A stretch of 8,877 nucleotides of DNA from Anaerolineales bacterium (GTDB taxonomy: Bacteria; Chloroflexota; Anaerolineae; Anaerolineales; Villigracilaceae): NCBI GenBank assembly GCA_025966435.1, contig JAICRQ010000113.1, positions 1 to 8,877 of the forward strand, written 5' to 3'. The notes beneath the pieces were generated by a model. The model worked only from the letters and a program-made list of their open reading frames with translations. It ran no database searches and was not told where the DNA came from. Below are positions 1 through 7,022 of the stretch, in pieces. Each line of letters starts with the position of its first letter. Within the stretch, counting starts at the first letter, position 1. The position numbers and the translations under genes were made by a program.

Positions 1-443
1 CCGCCAAGCCGCTCTCCGGATATAAACACGAGCGCGTAGGATGAATTCCAGGTGCAGGTGCCTACGTTTTTGAGTCTCCAGATCTTTGTAAAGGCGCCGC
101 CCAGAGGCACATTCGTGCCGTCGGGATATGTCACGTCACTGACAAAAGCGGCCGCGTCACAGCGGGTCTGCGGGACTGGCGAGAGCGGCGGGACCGAGGT
201 AAACGTATTTACCACAATCGGCGTCGCTGTCGGCCCCGAAACCGAAAGTGTGGGGGTCGGCGAGAGCTGTGTCGCCGCTGCAGCCTGGGTGGACATGCCC
301 TCCAGCGTCTGCGCCGCCGACGTATAGAGGGCGTTGAGCGTTGCAGCAGGTTGCTGGGTCGGACCGGTAAACTGGCTGCAGGCAAGCGTTGCAATTGCCA
401 GAGCGAGAAAAGGAATCAGGATTTTCCTGAAGTTGGTGTTCAT
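1..443 (-). CDS. NBR1-type Ig-like domain lipoprotein (3' part beyond the left edge)
   Basis: Only the first 147 codons are in the window; the frame is open to the left edge. The start is ATG at 443-441, with GGAGG at 449-453 five bases upstream. Residues 1-21 form a signal peptide (basic MNTNFRK, then a hydrophobic stretch) ending in TLAC, with Cys22 as the likely lipidated residue; Leu at -2 makes this lipobox atypical. Residues 30-58 are rich in Ala, Thr and Gln, and 59-94 are a Ser/Thr/Pro linker. From Cys95 an NBR1-type Ig-like domain begins, with the family pattern PDGT, FTKIWRLKN, GTCTW (127-131) and LVFISG. About 58% of the visible domain is identical by eye to the lipoprotein at 1613-2737. 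It is probably an outward-facing lipoprotein of unknown ligand. The missing C-terminal part may hold another domain, as in its two neighbours. Confidence 0.85.
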   Translation of the reverse strand, partial: MNTNFRKILIPFLALAIATLACSQFTGPTQQPAATLNALYTSAAQTLEGMSTQAAAATQLSPTPTLSVSGPTATPIVVNTFTSVPPLSPVPQTRCDAAAFVSDVTYPDGTNVPLGGAFTKIWRLKNVGTCTWNSSYALVFISGERLG

Positions 444-499
444 GGGTTCCTCCAAATAATAACAATCCATTAGACGCTCAAAATCGTTGGAGAGTTCCC

Positions 500-538
500 A
501 AAAAAAGAGAGCCAGTGAACATCACTGGCTCTCTTTTT
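500..538 (-). terminator. Intrinsic terminator after the 539-1486 lipoprotein gene
   Basis: A perfect 17-bp inverted repeat (502-518 with 522-538, arm AAAAAGAGAGCCAGTGA) surrounds a 3-nt loop. On the minus strand it is followed by a run of seven T (506-500), part of which lies in the stem. It starts directly after the stop codon at 539-541. The A/T flanks on both sides mean it could also stop plus-strand transcription, but no plus-strand gene ends here. It separates this gene from the next lipoprotein gene. Confidence 0.9.
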
Positions 539-1486
539 CTATTCGCTTGGGCAAAGGTCAGGGAGCACCACTTGCGTGAATTCCTGATACGTGGGCGAGG
601 TGACGATCACCTGCGCCCAGCGCTGGTTTGGCGAGGAGTCTTTGTGCTGGGACCATTCCCGCACGGAAGACTTCGTGCTGGCTTCAGTAAAGCTGAGCCG
701 GTTGTTCCGTTTGTTATTGCCATCGCTTTGCGCCCAGGTGAAGGTAACATCCACCGGGCCGTTGGTTGTCAGGTTGGCTGTGATCGTGTAGAAGGTATTG
801 GCAGGGGCACAGGTGCGCTCCACCTCATATGTCACAGCAGTCACGCCAAAGACGGTCTCCGTTCTTCTGTTTTCAGGGGTACTGCTGCCCACAACGATCG
901 AAACAGACATGGGCACACTGTATTGCCCAACTCCAAAAGATTGCCCCCAGGGAGACTTAAGCATCCACTCACCGGTGTAAGCTCCATGCTCGGCGGGAGC
1001 CTTCAAGATCACCGGGACATCAACCGTTTGACCGGGTTGCGCAGGCTGGGGAAAGTTGTAGACCGTTAAGCCATCCATCAGGTCACCGCTATGATAGATC
1101 AACTGCCAGCTTGAATCCCAGGTGCAGGTGCCACTATTCAGGACCTGCCAGACCTTGGTGAATGTTTCACCGGGTTGGACAATCGTCCCATCGGGGTACG
1201 TCTCTCCAACCAGGGAGGCGCTGGCTGTGCAGTTTCCGCTGGAGACTTGAGGCACAGACGTTCCGGTAGCGGTCGCTGCCGGGAGAGAAGCAAGAGGAAT
1301 TGGGGAATTTGTTGGGGCGGGGGATGGGCTAACCGGCTCACCCTCGGGGAACAATTGTGCTTCCACCGTCAGTGCGACAGCCGTGGACATGGCGGATTCG
1401 TCAAGTTGTGGCGCACCACAGGCAGAAACAAGCAATGGAATGGCAGTGAGGAAGGTTAAAATTTTATATATTCGCGGGACAGACAT
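539..1486 (-). CDS. NBR1-type Ig-like domain lipoprotein, 315 aa
   Basis: The start is ATG at 1486, with AAGGAA at 1493-1498 six bases upstream. Residues 1-22 are a signal peptide ending in VSAC, so Cys23 is the predicted lipid anchor. Residues 28-46 are a short helix-like stretch (DESAMSTAVALTVEAQL) and 47-84 a Ser/Thr/Pro linker. Residues 86-198 fit an NBR1-type Ig-like domain: PDGT, FTKVWQVLN, GTCTW (119-123), a central SGD and a PAHGAYTGEWML-like strand region. Residues 211-312 form a second beta-rich region, with Cys226 and Cys312 as a possible disulfide; it looks like another Ig-type sandwich but no family is firmly recognised. A -10 box lies about 50 bases upstream and a terminator sits at the stop codon, so the gene is probably monocistronic. 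No catalytic motif is visible; a binding or adhesion role at the cell surface is inference. Confidence 0.9.
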   Translation of the reverse strand: MSVPRIYKILTFLTAIPLLVSACGAPQLDESAMSTAVALTVEAQLFPEGEPVSPSPAPTNSPIPLASLPAATATGTSVPQVSSGNCTASASLVGETYPDGTIVQPGETFTKVWQVLNSGTCTWDSSWQLIYHSGDLMDGLTVYNFPQPAQPGQTVDVPVILKAPAEHGAYTGEWMLKSPWGQSFGVGQYSVPMSVSIVVGSSTPENRRTETVFGVTAVTYEVERTCAPANTFYTITANLTTNGPVDVTFTWAQSDGNNKRNNRLSFTEASTKSSVREWSQHKDSSPNQRWAQVIVTSPTYQEFTQVVLPDLCPSE

Positions 1487-1534
1487 TCATACTTCCTTTC
1501 CGTGGGGATTCGGCTTGAGCAAACCGACCGGAAT

Positions 1535-1540
1535 ATTATA
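1535..1540 (-). promoter_or_regulatory. Putative -10 box for the 539-1486 gene
   Basis: A consensus TATAAT on the minus strand lies 48 bases before the start codon, in the 89-base gap after the upstream gene's terminator. The -35 is poor: TTATGC at 16-base spacing matches TTGACA weakly. The position suits a leader of about 40 bases. Confidence 0.5.
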
Positions 1541-1575
1541 CCTTTGACAGAGTGCCGCATAATTAGCTAAAGATG

Positions 1576-1600
1576 AAAAACGCCCGACGTTCGTCGGGCG
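1576..1600 (-). terminator. Intrinsic terminator after the 1613-2737 lipoprotein gene
   Basis: A GC-rich inverted repeat, CGCCCGACG at 1581-1589 against CGTCGGGCG at 1592-1600, would fold in practice as a 7-bp stem with a 6-nt loop. On the minus strand it is followed by TTTTT (1580-1576). It begins 12 bases after the TGA stop at 1613-1615, so it separates this gene from the next lipoprotein gene. Confidence 0.9.
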
Positions 1601-1612
1601 CTCGCCATTGTA

Positions 1613-2737
1613 TCAGGGAAGTTCCACTCGTGGGCTGACCCATATTGCCTGGTCCTGAGTCGCTGTGCCGTTCGCGACCACTGCCAGCACAAATTGAACA
1701 GTTCTGCCTGCGATACTGCTCAGGTCTACATCGATATCCCTGAGAACGCCATCGCACGTCTCAGCCCACTCCCCCAAGCTATTCGAAGCACTACCTTCCT
1801 TATAATTTAGCTGGAATTTGACATTCCCGGAACCGCAGGTCCCATCGCTGAGAAGCAGGAACCCGATCCTTGCCCGAAAACGTTCGCCTGGCACCACCTT
1901 ATAGGCAGGGTACGTCCCTGTGATCGCGCCATCGGTCACCCATTGCGGATGCGTCTCCAGGATCTTTGCGGGCGAGGAATTATCCTCTAATCTCTGGTTG
2001 TTGCGATACATGGCAAAGCCTCTGGCATCGGTATCGGGACCGCCAAATGTCAATGTGCTTGCACCGCTCACCCAGTTGGCATCGACGGCGCGGGTGTGCA
2101 GGTCCAGCCCGGAGCTGGCGACCGCTACCTTGATATCCACAAAGAAGGATTTGCCCTGTGTTCCGCCCAGCACCGGAATCAACACGCCAGCCGAGTTGCG
2201 GATTCGCCAGTAACTGCGATACGAACTGGAGGAGGTGGGTGCCGTAAAGTTAACAGAGAGATCCACTTCTTCGCCGGGCGGCACGTTTCCAATCGTTTGT
2301 GGAGACGTGCCACCCATCTGGTCACCGCTGTCGAAGACCAGTGTGTATCCAGACCAGGTACAGGCGCCCGCGTTTCGCAGACGCCAGGTTTTTGTGAAGG
2401 TAGCGCCCGGGGCGATCTGCGATCCGTCTGGGATCGTGATGTCCCTTACGAACTGCGCCTGGTCACAGACCAGGGTTGCCGATGCCGCGGGGCGCGATGT
2501 CGATGCCGGTAAGGTAGGGACAGACAAGGCGGTATTCGTCGCTACAGAGATGGGCAGGGTGGGCGTGCTGAAGGAGGCAGGCTGTGTCAACTGTGCCTGC
2601 ACGGTGAGGGCAGCAGCCGTGAACACGGCATTGGATTGTTCGGTGGGAGTTGCTGCTGCGCCGGACGGCAAGTTACATGCTGATAGGATAAAAATGAGAA
2701 CAGTCAGAATGGAAAGGATGCGGGTATCTTTGAGCAT
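1613..2737 (-). CDS. NBR1-type Ig-like domain lipoprotein with C-terminal jelly-roll-like domain, 374 aa
   Basis: The start chosen is ATG at 2737, with AGGAG at 2744-2748 six bases upstream. The frame stays open a further 97 codons upstream, but that part crosses a terminator and has no signal peptide at its start. Residues 1-20 form a signal peptide ending in LSAC, so Cys21 is the lipid anchor. Residues 31-52 are an Ala/Thr/Gln-rich segment and 53-90 a Ser/Thr/Pro linker. Residues 91-205 are an NBR1-type Ig-like domain (PDGS, FTKTWRLRN, GACTW at 124-128, LVFDSGD). Residues 211-374 form a second domain with W266-x-TDG, a TYPAYKVVPG segment, a strand VKFQLNY, an acidic strand DIDVDLS, and a final AIWVSPRVEL. 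That pattern resembles galactose-binding-like or NPCBM/CBM51 jelly rolls (inference). It is probably a surface lipoprotein that binds a glycan or polymer; the ligand is unknown. Confidence 0.9.
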   Translation of the reverse strand: MLKDTRILSILTVLIFILSACNLPSGAAATPTEQSNAVFTAAALTVQAQLTQPASFSTPTLPISVATNTALSVPTLPASTSRPAASATLVCDQAQFVRDITIPDGSQIAPGATFTKTWRLRNAGACTWSGYTLVFDSGDQMGGTSPQTIGNVPPGEEVDLSVNFTAPTSSSSYRSYWRIRNSAGVLIPVLGGTQGKSFFVDIKVAVASSGLDLHTRAVDANWVSGASTLTFGGPDTDARGFAMYRNNQRLEDNSSPAKILETHPQWVTDGAITGTYPAYKVVPGERFRARIGFLLLSDGTCGSGNVKFQLNYKEGSASNSLGEWAETCDGVLRDIDVDLSSIAGRTVQFVLAVVANGTATQDQAIWVSPRVELP

Positions 2738-2762
2738 TTGTTTCTCCTCTTTGTGCTTAATA

Positions 2763-2768
2763 ATTTTA
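2763..2768 (-). promoter_or_regulatory. Weak candidate -10 box for the 1613-2737 gene
   Basis: TAAAAT on the minus strand lies 25 bases before the start codon in an AT-rich patch, giving a leader of roughly 20 bases that still contains the ribosome binding site. The -35 at 17-base spacing (CTGTAT) is poor. A promoter must lie in this gap because the upstream operon ends in a terminator, but this exact box is uncertain. Confidence 0.3.
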
Positions 2769-2831
2769 CACAAATACAACACGAATACAGACGGAGGGAT
2801 ATTCTGCTTTGTTCCTAGGCGGCTCGATATA

Positions 2832-2850
2832 GGGGCAGTGGCACTGCCCT
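2832..2850. repeat. Near-perfect intergenic palindrome (operator candidate)
   Basis: Half-sites GGGCAGTG (2833-2840) and CACTGCCC (2842-2849) are exact reverse complements around one central base. This dense dyad lies roughly 75 bases upstream of the presumed start of transcription of the 1613-2737 gene. A second, bulged dyad follows at 2853-2884. Such symmetry with a 1-base centre suits a dimeric DNA-binding protein better than an RNA stem, but no known operator is recognised. Confidence 0.4.
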
Positions 2851-2920
2851 TGCCTGCGACACTTGCGCCTGTGCGCAGTGCAGGTGAGCATCCTGTGGAC
2901 TGCTGGCGGAACATCCCATA

Positions 2921-2952
2921 ATAAAAGAAACCCCTCTCCTGATGGAGAGGGG
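2921..2952 (-). terminator. Intrinsic terminator closing the importer operon
   Basis: A perfect 9-bp stem, CCCCTCTCC (2931-2939) with GGAGAGGGG (2944-2952), has a 4-nt loop. It is followed on the minus strand by TTTCTTTTAT (2930-2921). It lies 23 bases after the stop codon of the second permease and has no T-tract on the plus strand, so it acts on the importer transcript. Confidence 0.9.
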
Positions 2953-2975
2953 CGGAAGATTCAGTGTAGGCAGTT

Positions 2976-4253
2976 TTATTTCTCGTAAGGCTGCCCGTCT
3001 GCAGCCGGAGGGATCGCACGCCCGACAACGCCGGTGAGAATAATCATCGTCACGATGTAGGGAGCCATCAGCAAAAATTCTGACGGGATGGGGACACGCA
3101 AAATCTGGAGCTTCACCTGCAATGAATCGGCGAACCCAAAGATCAGCGAGGAGGCGAACGCACCGATGGGATTCCATTTCCCGAAGATCATCGCGGCAAG
3201 ACCGATAAAGCCTTTTCCGGCGGTCATGATCTCGTCGAACCGGCCTACGGAGCCAATGGTGAAATACGCGCCGCCGATCCCTGCAATCATCCCGCCGAGG
3301 ATGACGTTGATGTAGCGCACCAGATGGACATTTACCCCCAGCGTATCTGCCGCTTTGGGATGTTCCCCAACGGCGCGCGTACGCAGTCCCCAGGGAGTTC
3401 TGAAAAGCATGAGATGCAGAGCAATGACCAAAAACACCATCAGGTACACGATGATGTTATTTTCGAATAGGGTGGGACCGAGAACAGGAATCTTGGAGAG
3501 TAGAGGGATCTTGATAATCGGAAACGTCCCCGAATTGTTCAGGGTATCTGTGGCTCTCTCCAAAAAGCGCGAACTGATAAAGGAAGTGGTGCCTGCGCCG
3601 ACGATGTTAATTGCCACACCGCTCACGATCTGATCTACTTTGAAGCGGATCACCAGGAAGGCATGCAGAGCTGCAATCAGTGCCCCTGCCAGGATCGCCA
3701 TGAGCAAGCCAATCCATAGATTTTGTGTGACCGTGGCAGCGACCACCGCGACCTGGGCGCTGAGGAGCATGATACCTTCGATGCCGATATTGATGACCCC
3801 TGCCCGCTCGCTGACCACGCCGCATAGTGCGGCAAGAGCAATCGGCGTCGCCCGCACAAAGGAACTGCTGATCATCCCCGTCAGGTTGAAGGATTTATCT
3901 TGGGCAGCCCATGTAAGAAACGCGATGATGAAGGTCAGTGCAATGACACCGAGCACGACTCCCAGCGAGCGTATGCCGCGCGACAGGTGGAAAGCGCCGA
4001 TAAACACTGCAACGGCAGCCATGAGAAACACAGTGGCTTGCGAGGGCACAATGATATTGGGAATCGTCACAGCTTCCGACCCTACTAAATTCATACCAAA
4101 GGTTGTCGTGACGCCTGCTTCCGTATCTAAGCCGAACAGGAGAAAGATCAGCAAGCCCACGCCGATGAGGACAAATCCATAAAGCGTCTGGGATTTCCTT
4201 GTGCTGATCGGGATCACGTGTCCGACAGGTGGTGTTGTAGTCGTTGTTGTCAT
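2976..4253 (-). CDS. ABC transporter permease, YufQ/NupQ-like (nucleoside importer), 425 aa
   Basis: This is the second membrane subunit of a BMP-type nucleoside ABC importer (BPD_transp_2 family). The start is ATG at 4253, with GAGG at 4259-4262 five bases upstream and 8 bases after the stop of the first permease. A TTG at 4274 would overlap that gene and has no clear site. Family hallmarks are SERAGVINIGIEG (148-160), DQIVSGVAINIVGAG (207-221), GEHPKAADTLGVNV (296-309) and GKGFIGLAAMIFGKWNP (346-362). Most of the chain is hydrophobic, with segments near 24-41, 73-90, 97-116, 159-175, 180-203, 266-284, 315-333, 348-376 and 393-411. The B. subtilis relative is about 320 residues. The roughly 110-residue N-terminal part, with three extra hydrophobic stretches, makes this one long. 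It should pair with the first permease to form the channel. It is the last gene of the operon. Confidence 0.93.
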   Translation of the reverse strand: MTTTTTTPPVGHVIPISTRKSQTLYGFVLIGVGLLIFLLFGLDTEAGVTTTFGMNLVGSEAVTIPNIIVPSQATVFLMAAVAVFIGAFHLSRGIRSLGVVLGVIALTFIIAFLTWAAQDKSFNLTGMISSSFVRATPIALAALCGVVSERAGVINIGIEGIMLLSAQVAVVAATVTQNLWIGLLMAILAGALIAALHAFLVIRFKVDQIVSGVAINIVGAGTTSFISSRFLERATDTLNNSGTFPIIKIPLLSKIPVLGPTLFENNIIVYLMVFLVIALHLMLFRTPWGLRTRAVGEHPKAADTLGVNVHLVRYINVILGGMIAGIGGAYFTIGSVGRFDEIMTAGKGFIGLAAMIFGKWNPIGAFASSLIFGFADSLQVKLQILRVPIPSEFLLMAPYIVTMIILTGVVGRAIPPAADGQPYEK

Positions 4254-4261
4254 GGATGCCT

Positions 4262-5446
4262 CTAGCTTCCCCAACCGCGCGTGAGGACGGTCTCTTCTGT
4301 TTTGATGGTCGGAATGCGGTAGATCCAGCGGATGATGGCCGGTGCAGCGATAAAGATGATGACCAGCCCCTGAATGATCGAGATGATGTCAATCGGAATA
4401 CCTGCCATCGACTGCATCTCTGTCGCGCCGCTGCGCAGGAAGCCGAACAGCAGCGCCGCCAGGACAACGCCAAAGGGATGGCTTTTCCCGACGAGGGCGA
4501 GAGCGATGGCATCGAAGCCATACCCCGCCGCAAAGCCCTGTCCCACCCAGTGATCCACGCCAAGCACCTGTGCGCTTCCTGCCATGCCTGCCAGCCCGCC
4601 TGCCAGTGCCATCACAAACACAAAGTTCTTAACGATGTTCATGCCCGCATAGCGAGCGGCATCGGGGTTGGCTCCCACAGAGCGGATCTCAAACCCAAGC
4701 GTCGTCTTGAACAGGAACCAGTAGACAATGTATGCCATTACAAGAGCCAGGACGAAGCCCCAGTTGAAACGCAGGGGGTCGGCAAAGAAGCGTGGGAGCT
4801 CCGCCGTAGGCTGAATATTCGGCGTGACGGGGCGAAAGCCGGAAGCCTGCATCGGTCCGTTCAATAACCAGTCGCTTAACCGAAACGCGATCCAGTTCAT
4901 CATGATGGTGTTGACCACTTCGTGCGCGCCGAACCGCGCCTTAAGATAGCCGGGTATCATGCCCCAGACTGCCCCTCCCAGAGCGCCTCCTAATATTGCC
5001 AGTGGAAGGTGGATAAACGCAGGAAGTCCCCTTATGCTATATCCCACAAAGGCGGAACATAGTGCACCGATGAAAAATTGTCCCTCGGCGCCGATATTGA
5101 ACAAACCGCAGCGAAAGCCCACTGCAACCGAAAGCCCGGTCAAGATATAGGGTGTAGCGGTCACCAGACTCTCGGTGAAAGGGTAGAGTGCTCTGACCAG
5201 AGCCTGATTTTCGCCGGTGGAAAAATATACCCGTATGCCTTCGATCAATGCCGGAAGACTGCCAAAGGAACCGCGGAACAACGCACCATAGGCTGTCAGG
5301 ACGTTTTCACCAATTGCAAGGATGAAAATGGCGCCAATGATCAGACCACTGAGGACGGCAAGCGCCGGGACCAGCAGTGCCTGCCCGAGGGTTCCCCCGC
5401 CGATCCCCTTTGGTTTCGTCGCTTTGACGGTGGCTGTTTGGGTCAC
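4262..5446 (-). CDS. ABC transporter permease, YufP/NupP-like (nucleoside importer), 394 aa
   Basis: This is the first membrane subunit of the importer (BPD_transp_2 family). Translation starts at GTG 5446-5444, which overlaps the TGA stop of the ATPase gene as GTGA. A purine-rich GAGAGG lies just upstream inside that gene, so translational coupling is likely. Hallmarks are the FNIGAEGQ motif (116-123), ARFGAHEVVNTIMMNW (170-185), GANPDAARYAGMN (258-270) and GFDAIALALVGKSHPFG (310-326). Hydrophobic segments lie near 24-46, 93-111, 124-137, 144-166, 229-247, 273-297, 311-336 and 353-374. It has the usual cytoplasmic loop between the EVVNT and GANPDA motifs that would contact the ATPase. The sequence is intact and of normal length for the Chloroflexota-type family. 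The substrate is probably a purine nucleoside by family, but this is not proven. Confidence 0.94.
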   Translation of the reverse strand: MTQTATVKATKPKGIGGGTLGQALLVPALAVLSGLIIGAIFILAIGENVLTAYGALFRGSFGSLPALIEGIRVYFSTGENQALVRALYPFTESLVTATPYILTGLSVAVGFRCGLFNIGAEGQFFIGALCSAFVGYSIRGLPAFIHLPLAILGGALGGAVWGMIPGYLKARFGAHEVVNTIMMNWIAFRLSDWLLNGPMQASGFRPVTPNIQPTAELPRFFADPLRFNWGFVLALVMAYIVYWFLFKTTLGFEIRSVGANPDAARYAGMNIVKNFVFVMALAGGLAGMAGSAQVLGVDHWVGQGFAAGYGFDAIALALVGKSHPFGVVLAALLFGFLRSGATEMQSMAGIPIDIISIIQGLVIIFIAAPAIIRWIYRIPTIKTEETVLTRGWGS

Positions 5447-6987
5447 GGAAGCCTCTCTTCCTTTTGTGTGGATTCAGATGGGTGGACGCCCGCCATGAGC
5501 AGACCAAGGTTGTCCTTGTTCGCATTCTTTGCATCCAGCACATCCATGATTTGTCCCTTGTACATCACGGCGATTCGATCGGAGAGAGCCAGGATTTCAT
5601 CGAGTTCTGAGGAGACGAGCAATACGCCCGTCCCTTCATCACGCTTCTTGATGATCTGGTTGTGGATGTACTCGATCGAGCCGACGTCCAGGCCACGTGT
5701 CGGCTGTGATGCGATCAGCAGCTGAATGGGACGTGAGAACTCACGCGCCACGATCACCTTTTGCTGGTTGCCTCCCGAGAGGGCAGAGGCATTGACGTAG
5801 ATATTAGGTGTGCGTACATCATATTGTTTGACTAGGGTCTCCGCGTTGTTTTGGATCACATTCTCCTGCAGCGAAACTCCCTTGGCAAAGGGCGCCTCAT
5901 AATACGTACAGAGCATCATATTGTCATAAATGGGGAAGGAAAGGATTAAGCCATGACGCTGCCGGTCCTCCGGGATGTGTGCGACTCCATGTTCCAAAAT
6001 TGTCCGTGGGGATTTATTGTGGATCGCAGTGCCTGATAAATAGATTTCGCCACTCTCCACAGGCAGCAGACCGGTGAGTGCATAGACGAGCTCCGTTTGC
6101 CCATTCCCCTGCACACCTGCGACGCCGAGAACCTCCCCTTTGCAGACGTCGAAGGATACTCCGTTGACCGTCATGTTTTTGCGCTCGTCCCGAACATAAA
6201 GGTCATTTACTTTCAGTACGTCTTCGCCGGGTTTGGCAGGCTGCTTCATCACCACCAGGTTCACGTCCCGCCCGACCATCATGGATGCAAGGATTTCAGG
6301 GGTCGCATCCTTGGGATCAATGGAGCCAACGATGCGTCCAAGCCGAAGAACGGTAATGTCATCCGCCGCGTTCATCACTTCTTTTAATTTATGGGTAATG
6401 AAGATGATGGACTTGCCTTTGTCGATCAGCGTTTGCAGGATCCTGAACAGCCCTTCCACTTCCTGTGGCGTTAATACGGCTGTCGGCTCATCAAGGATGA
6501 GGATATCTGCCTGGCGATATAAGACTTTGATGATCTCCACACGCTGTTGAATGCCTACGGGCAGGTCTTTGATATAGGCATGCGGATCGACTTCCAGCCC
6601 GTATTGGTCAGATATCTCACGGATTCGATCTGCCACTTTGTCGTGATCCAGAAATACGCCATTTTTCGTGGGCTCCACCCCAAGCATCACGTTCTCAGTA
6701 ACCGTCATAACGGGTACAAGCATGAAATGCTGATGCACCATGCCGATCCCGCGGGCGATGGCATCGTTGGGACTCTGGATGTCTACTTCCTGGCCGCGCA
6801 CGAAGATTTGGCCTTCATCGGGCTTATACAAGCCATATAAAATATTCATCAGGGTGGTTTTGCCTGCACCATTTTCCCCCAGCAAAGCAAGGATCTTACC
6901 TTCGCGTAACGTGATATCTACCTTATCGTTTGCAAGCACGCCGGGAAATCGTTTCGTAATGCCGCGCAGTTCCAAAACGTTTGTCAT
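5443..6987 (-). CDS. ABC transporter ATP-binding protein with two nucleotide-binding domains, YufO/NupO-like, 514 aa
   Basis: This is the cytoplasmic ATPase that powers the importer. The start chosen is ATG at 6987, with GGAGG at 6996-7000 eight bases upstream. An in-frame ATG at 7026 has no site and lies inside a strong hairpin. Domain 1 has Walker A GENGAGKTT (37-45), Q-loop Gln86, signature LPVGIQQRVEI (142-152), Walker B ILILDEP (162-168) and H-loop His199. Domain 2 has the degenerate P-loop GVQGNGQTE (291-299, no Lys), a canonical signature LSGGNQQK (403-410), LLIASQPTRGLD (423-434) with Gln for the catalytic Glu, and SSELDE (459-464) with Ser for His. This asymmetry is normal in RbsA-like double ATPases, where one site hydrolyses ATP. 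It overlaps the first permease by 4 bases. It lies after an intercistronic terminator, so expression needs readthrough or its own promoter. Confidence 0.95.
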   Translation of the reverse strand: MTNVLELRGITKRFPGVLANDKVDITLREGKILALLGENGAGKTTLMNILYGLYKPDEGQIFVRGQEVDIQSPNDAIARGIGMVHQHFMLVPVMTVTENVMLGVEPTKNGVFLDHDKVADRIREISDQYGLEVDPHAYIKDLPVGIQQRVEIIKVLYRQADILILDEPTAVLTPQEVEGLFRILQTLIDKGKSIIFITHKLKEVMNAADDITVLRLGRIVGSIDPKDATPEILASMMVGRDVNLVVMKQPAKPGEDVLKVNDLYVRDERKNMTVNGVSFDVCKGEVLGVAGVQGNGQTELVYALTGLLPVESGEIYLSGTAIHNKSPRTILEHGVAHIPEDRQRHGLILSFPIYDNMMLCTYYEAPFAKGVSLQENVIQNNAETLVKQYDVRTPNIYVNASALSGGNQQKVIVAREFSRPIQLLIASQPTRGLDVGSIEYIHNQIIKKRDEGTGVLLVSSELDEILALSDRIAVMYKGQIMDVLDAKNANKDNLGLLMAGVHPSESTQKEERLP

Positions 6988-7022
6988 CGCAAGACCCTCC
7001 GCGTACAAATGATGGATATGGC

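Noticed and set aside
456..461. TATTAT as a -10 box for the left-edge lipoprotein gene
   Set aside because: The predicted transcription start would fall in or after the ribosome binding site at 449-453, so it cannot serve this start codon. The real promoter in the 444-499 gap was not identified.
1176..1200. Direct repeats such as CCAGGTGCAGGTGCC at about 49-63 and 1120-1134
   Set aside because: They encode the conserved G-T-C-T-W motif of the homologous Ig-like domains, so they reflect gene duplication and not a mobile or regulatory repeat.
1544..1549. Plus-strand TTGACA as a -35 box
   Set aside because: No -10 follows at 16-18 bases on the plus strand, and transcription would run straight into a hairpin with no plus-strand gene beyond it.
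2899..2909. Shared 11-mer ACTGCTGGCGG at 2899-2909 and 8599-8609, both intergenic
   Set aside because: Several 11-base matches are expected by chance in a window of this size, and the flanks do not align.
2738..3028. Upstream in-frame extension of the 1613-2737 lipoprotein gene by 97 codons
   Set aside because: It runs through the importer operon terminator and a palindrome and into the end of the permease gene. The ATG at 2737 has an ideal ribosome binding site followed by a complete signal peptide and lipobox.
4254..4274. TTG at 4274 as the start of the second permease
   Set aside because: It is a rare start codon inside the previous gene without a clear site, while ATG 4253 has GAGG five bases upstream.
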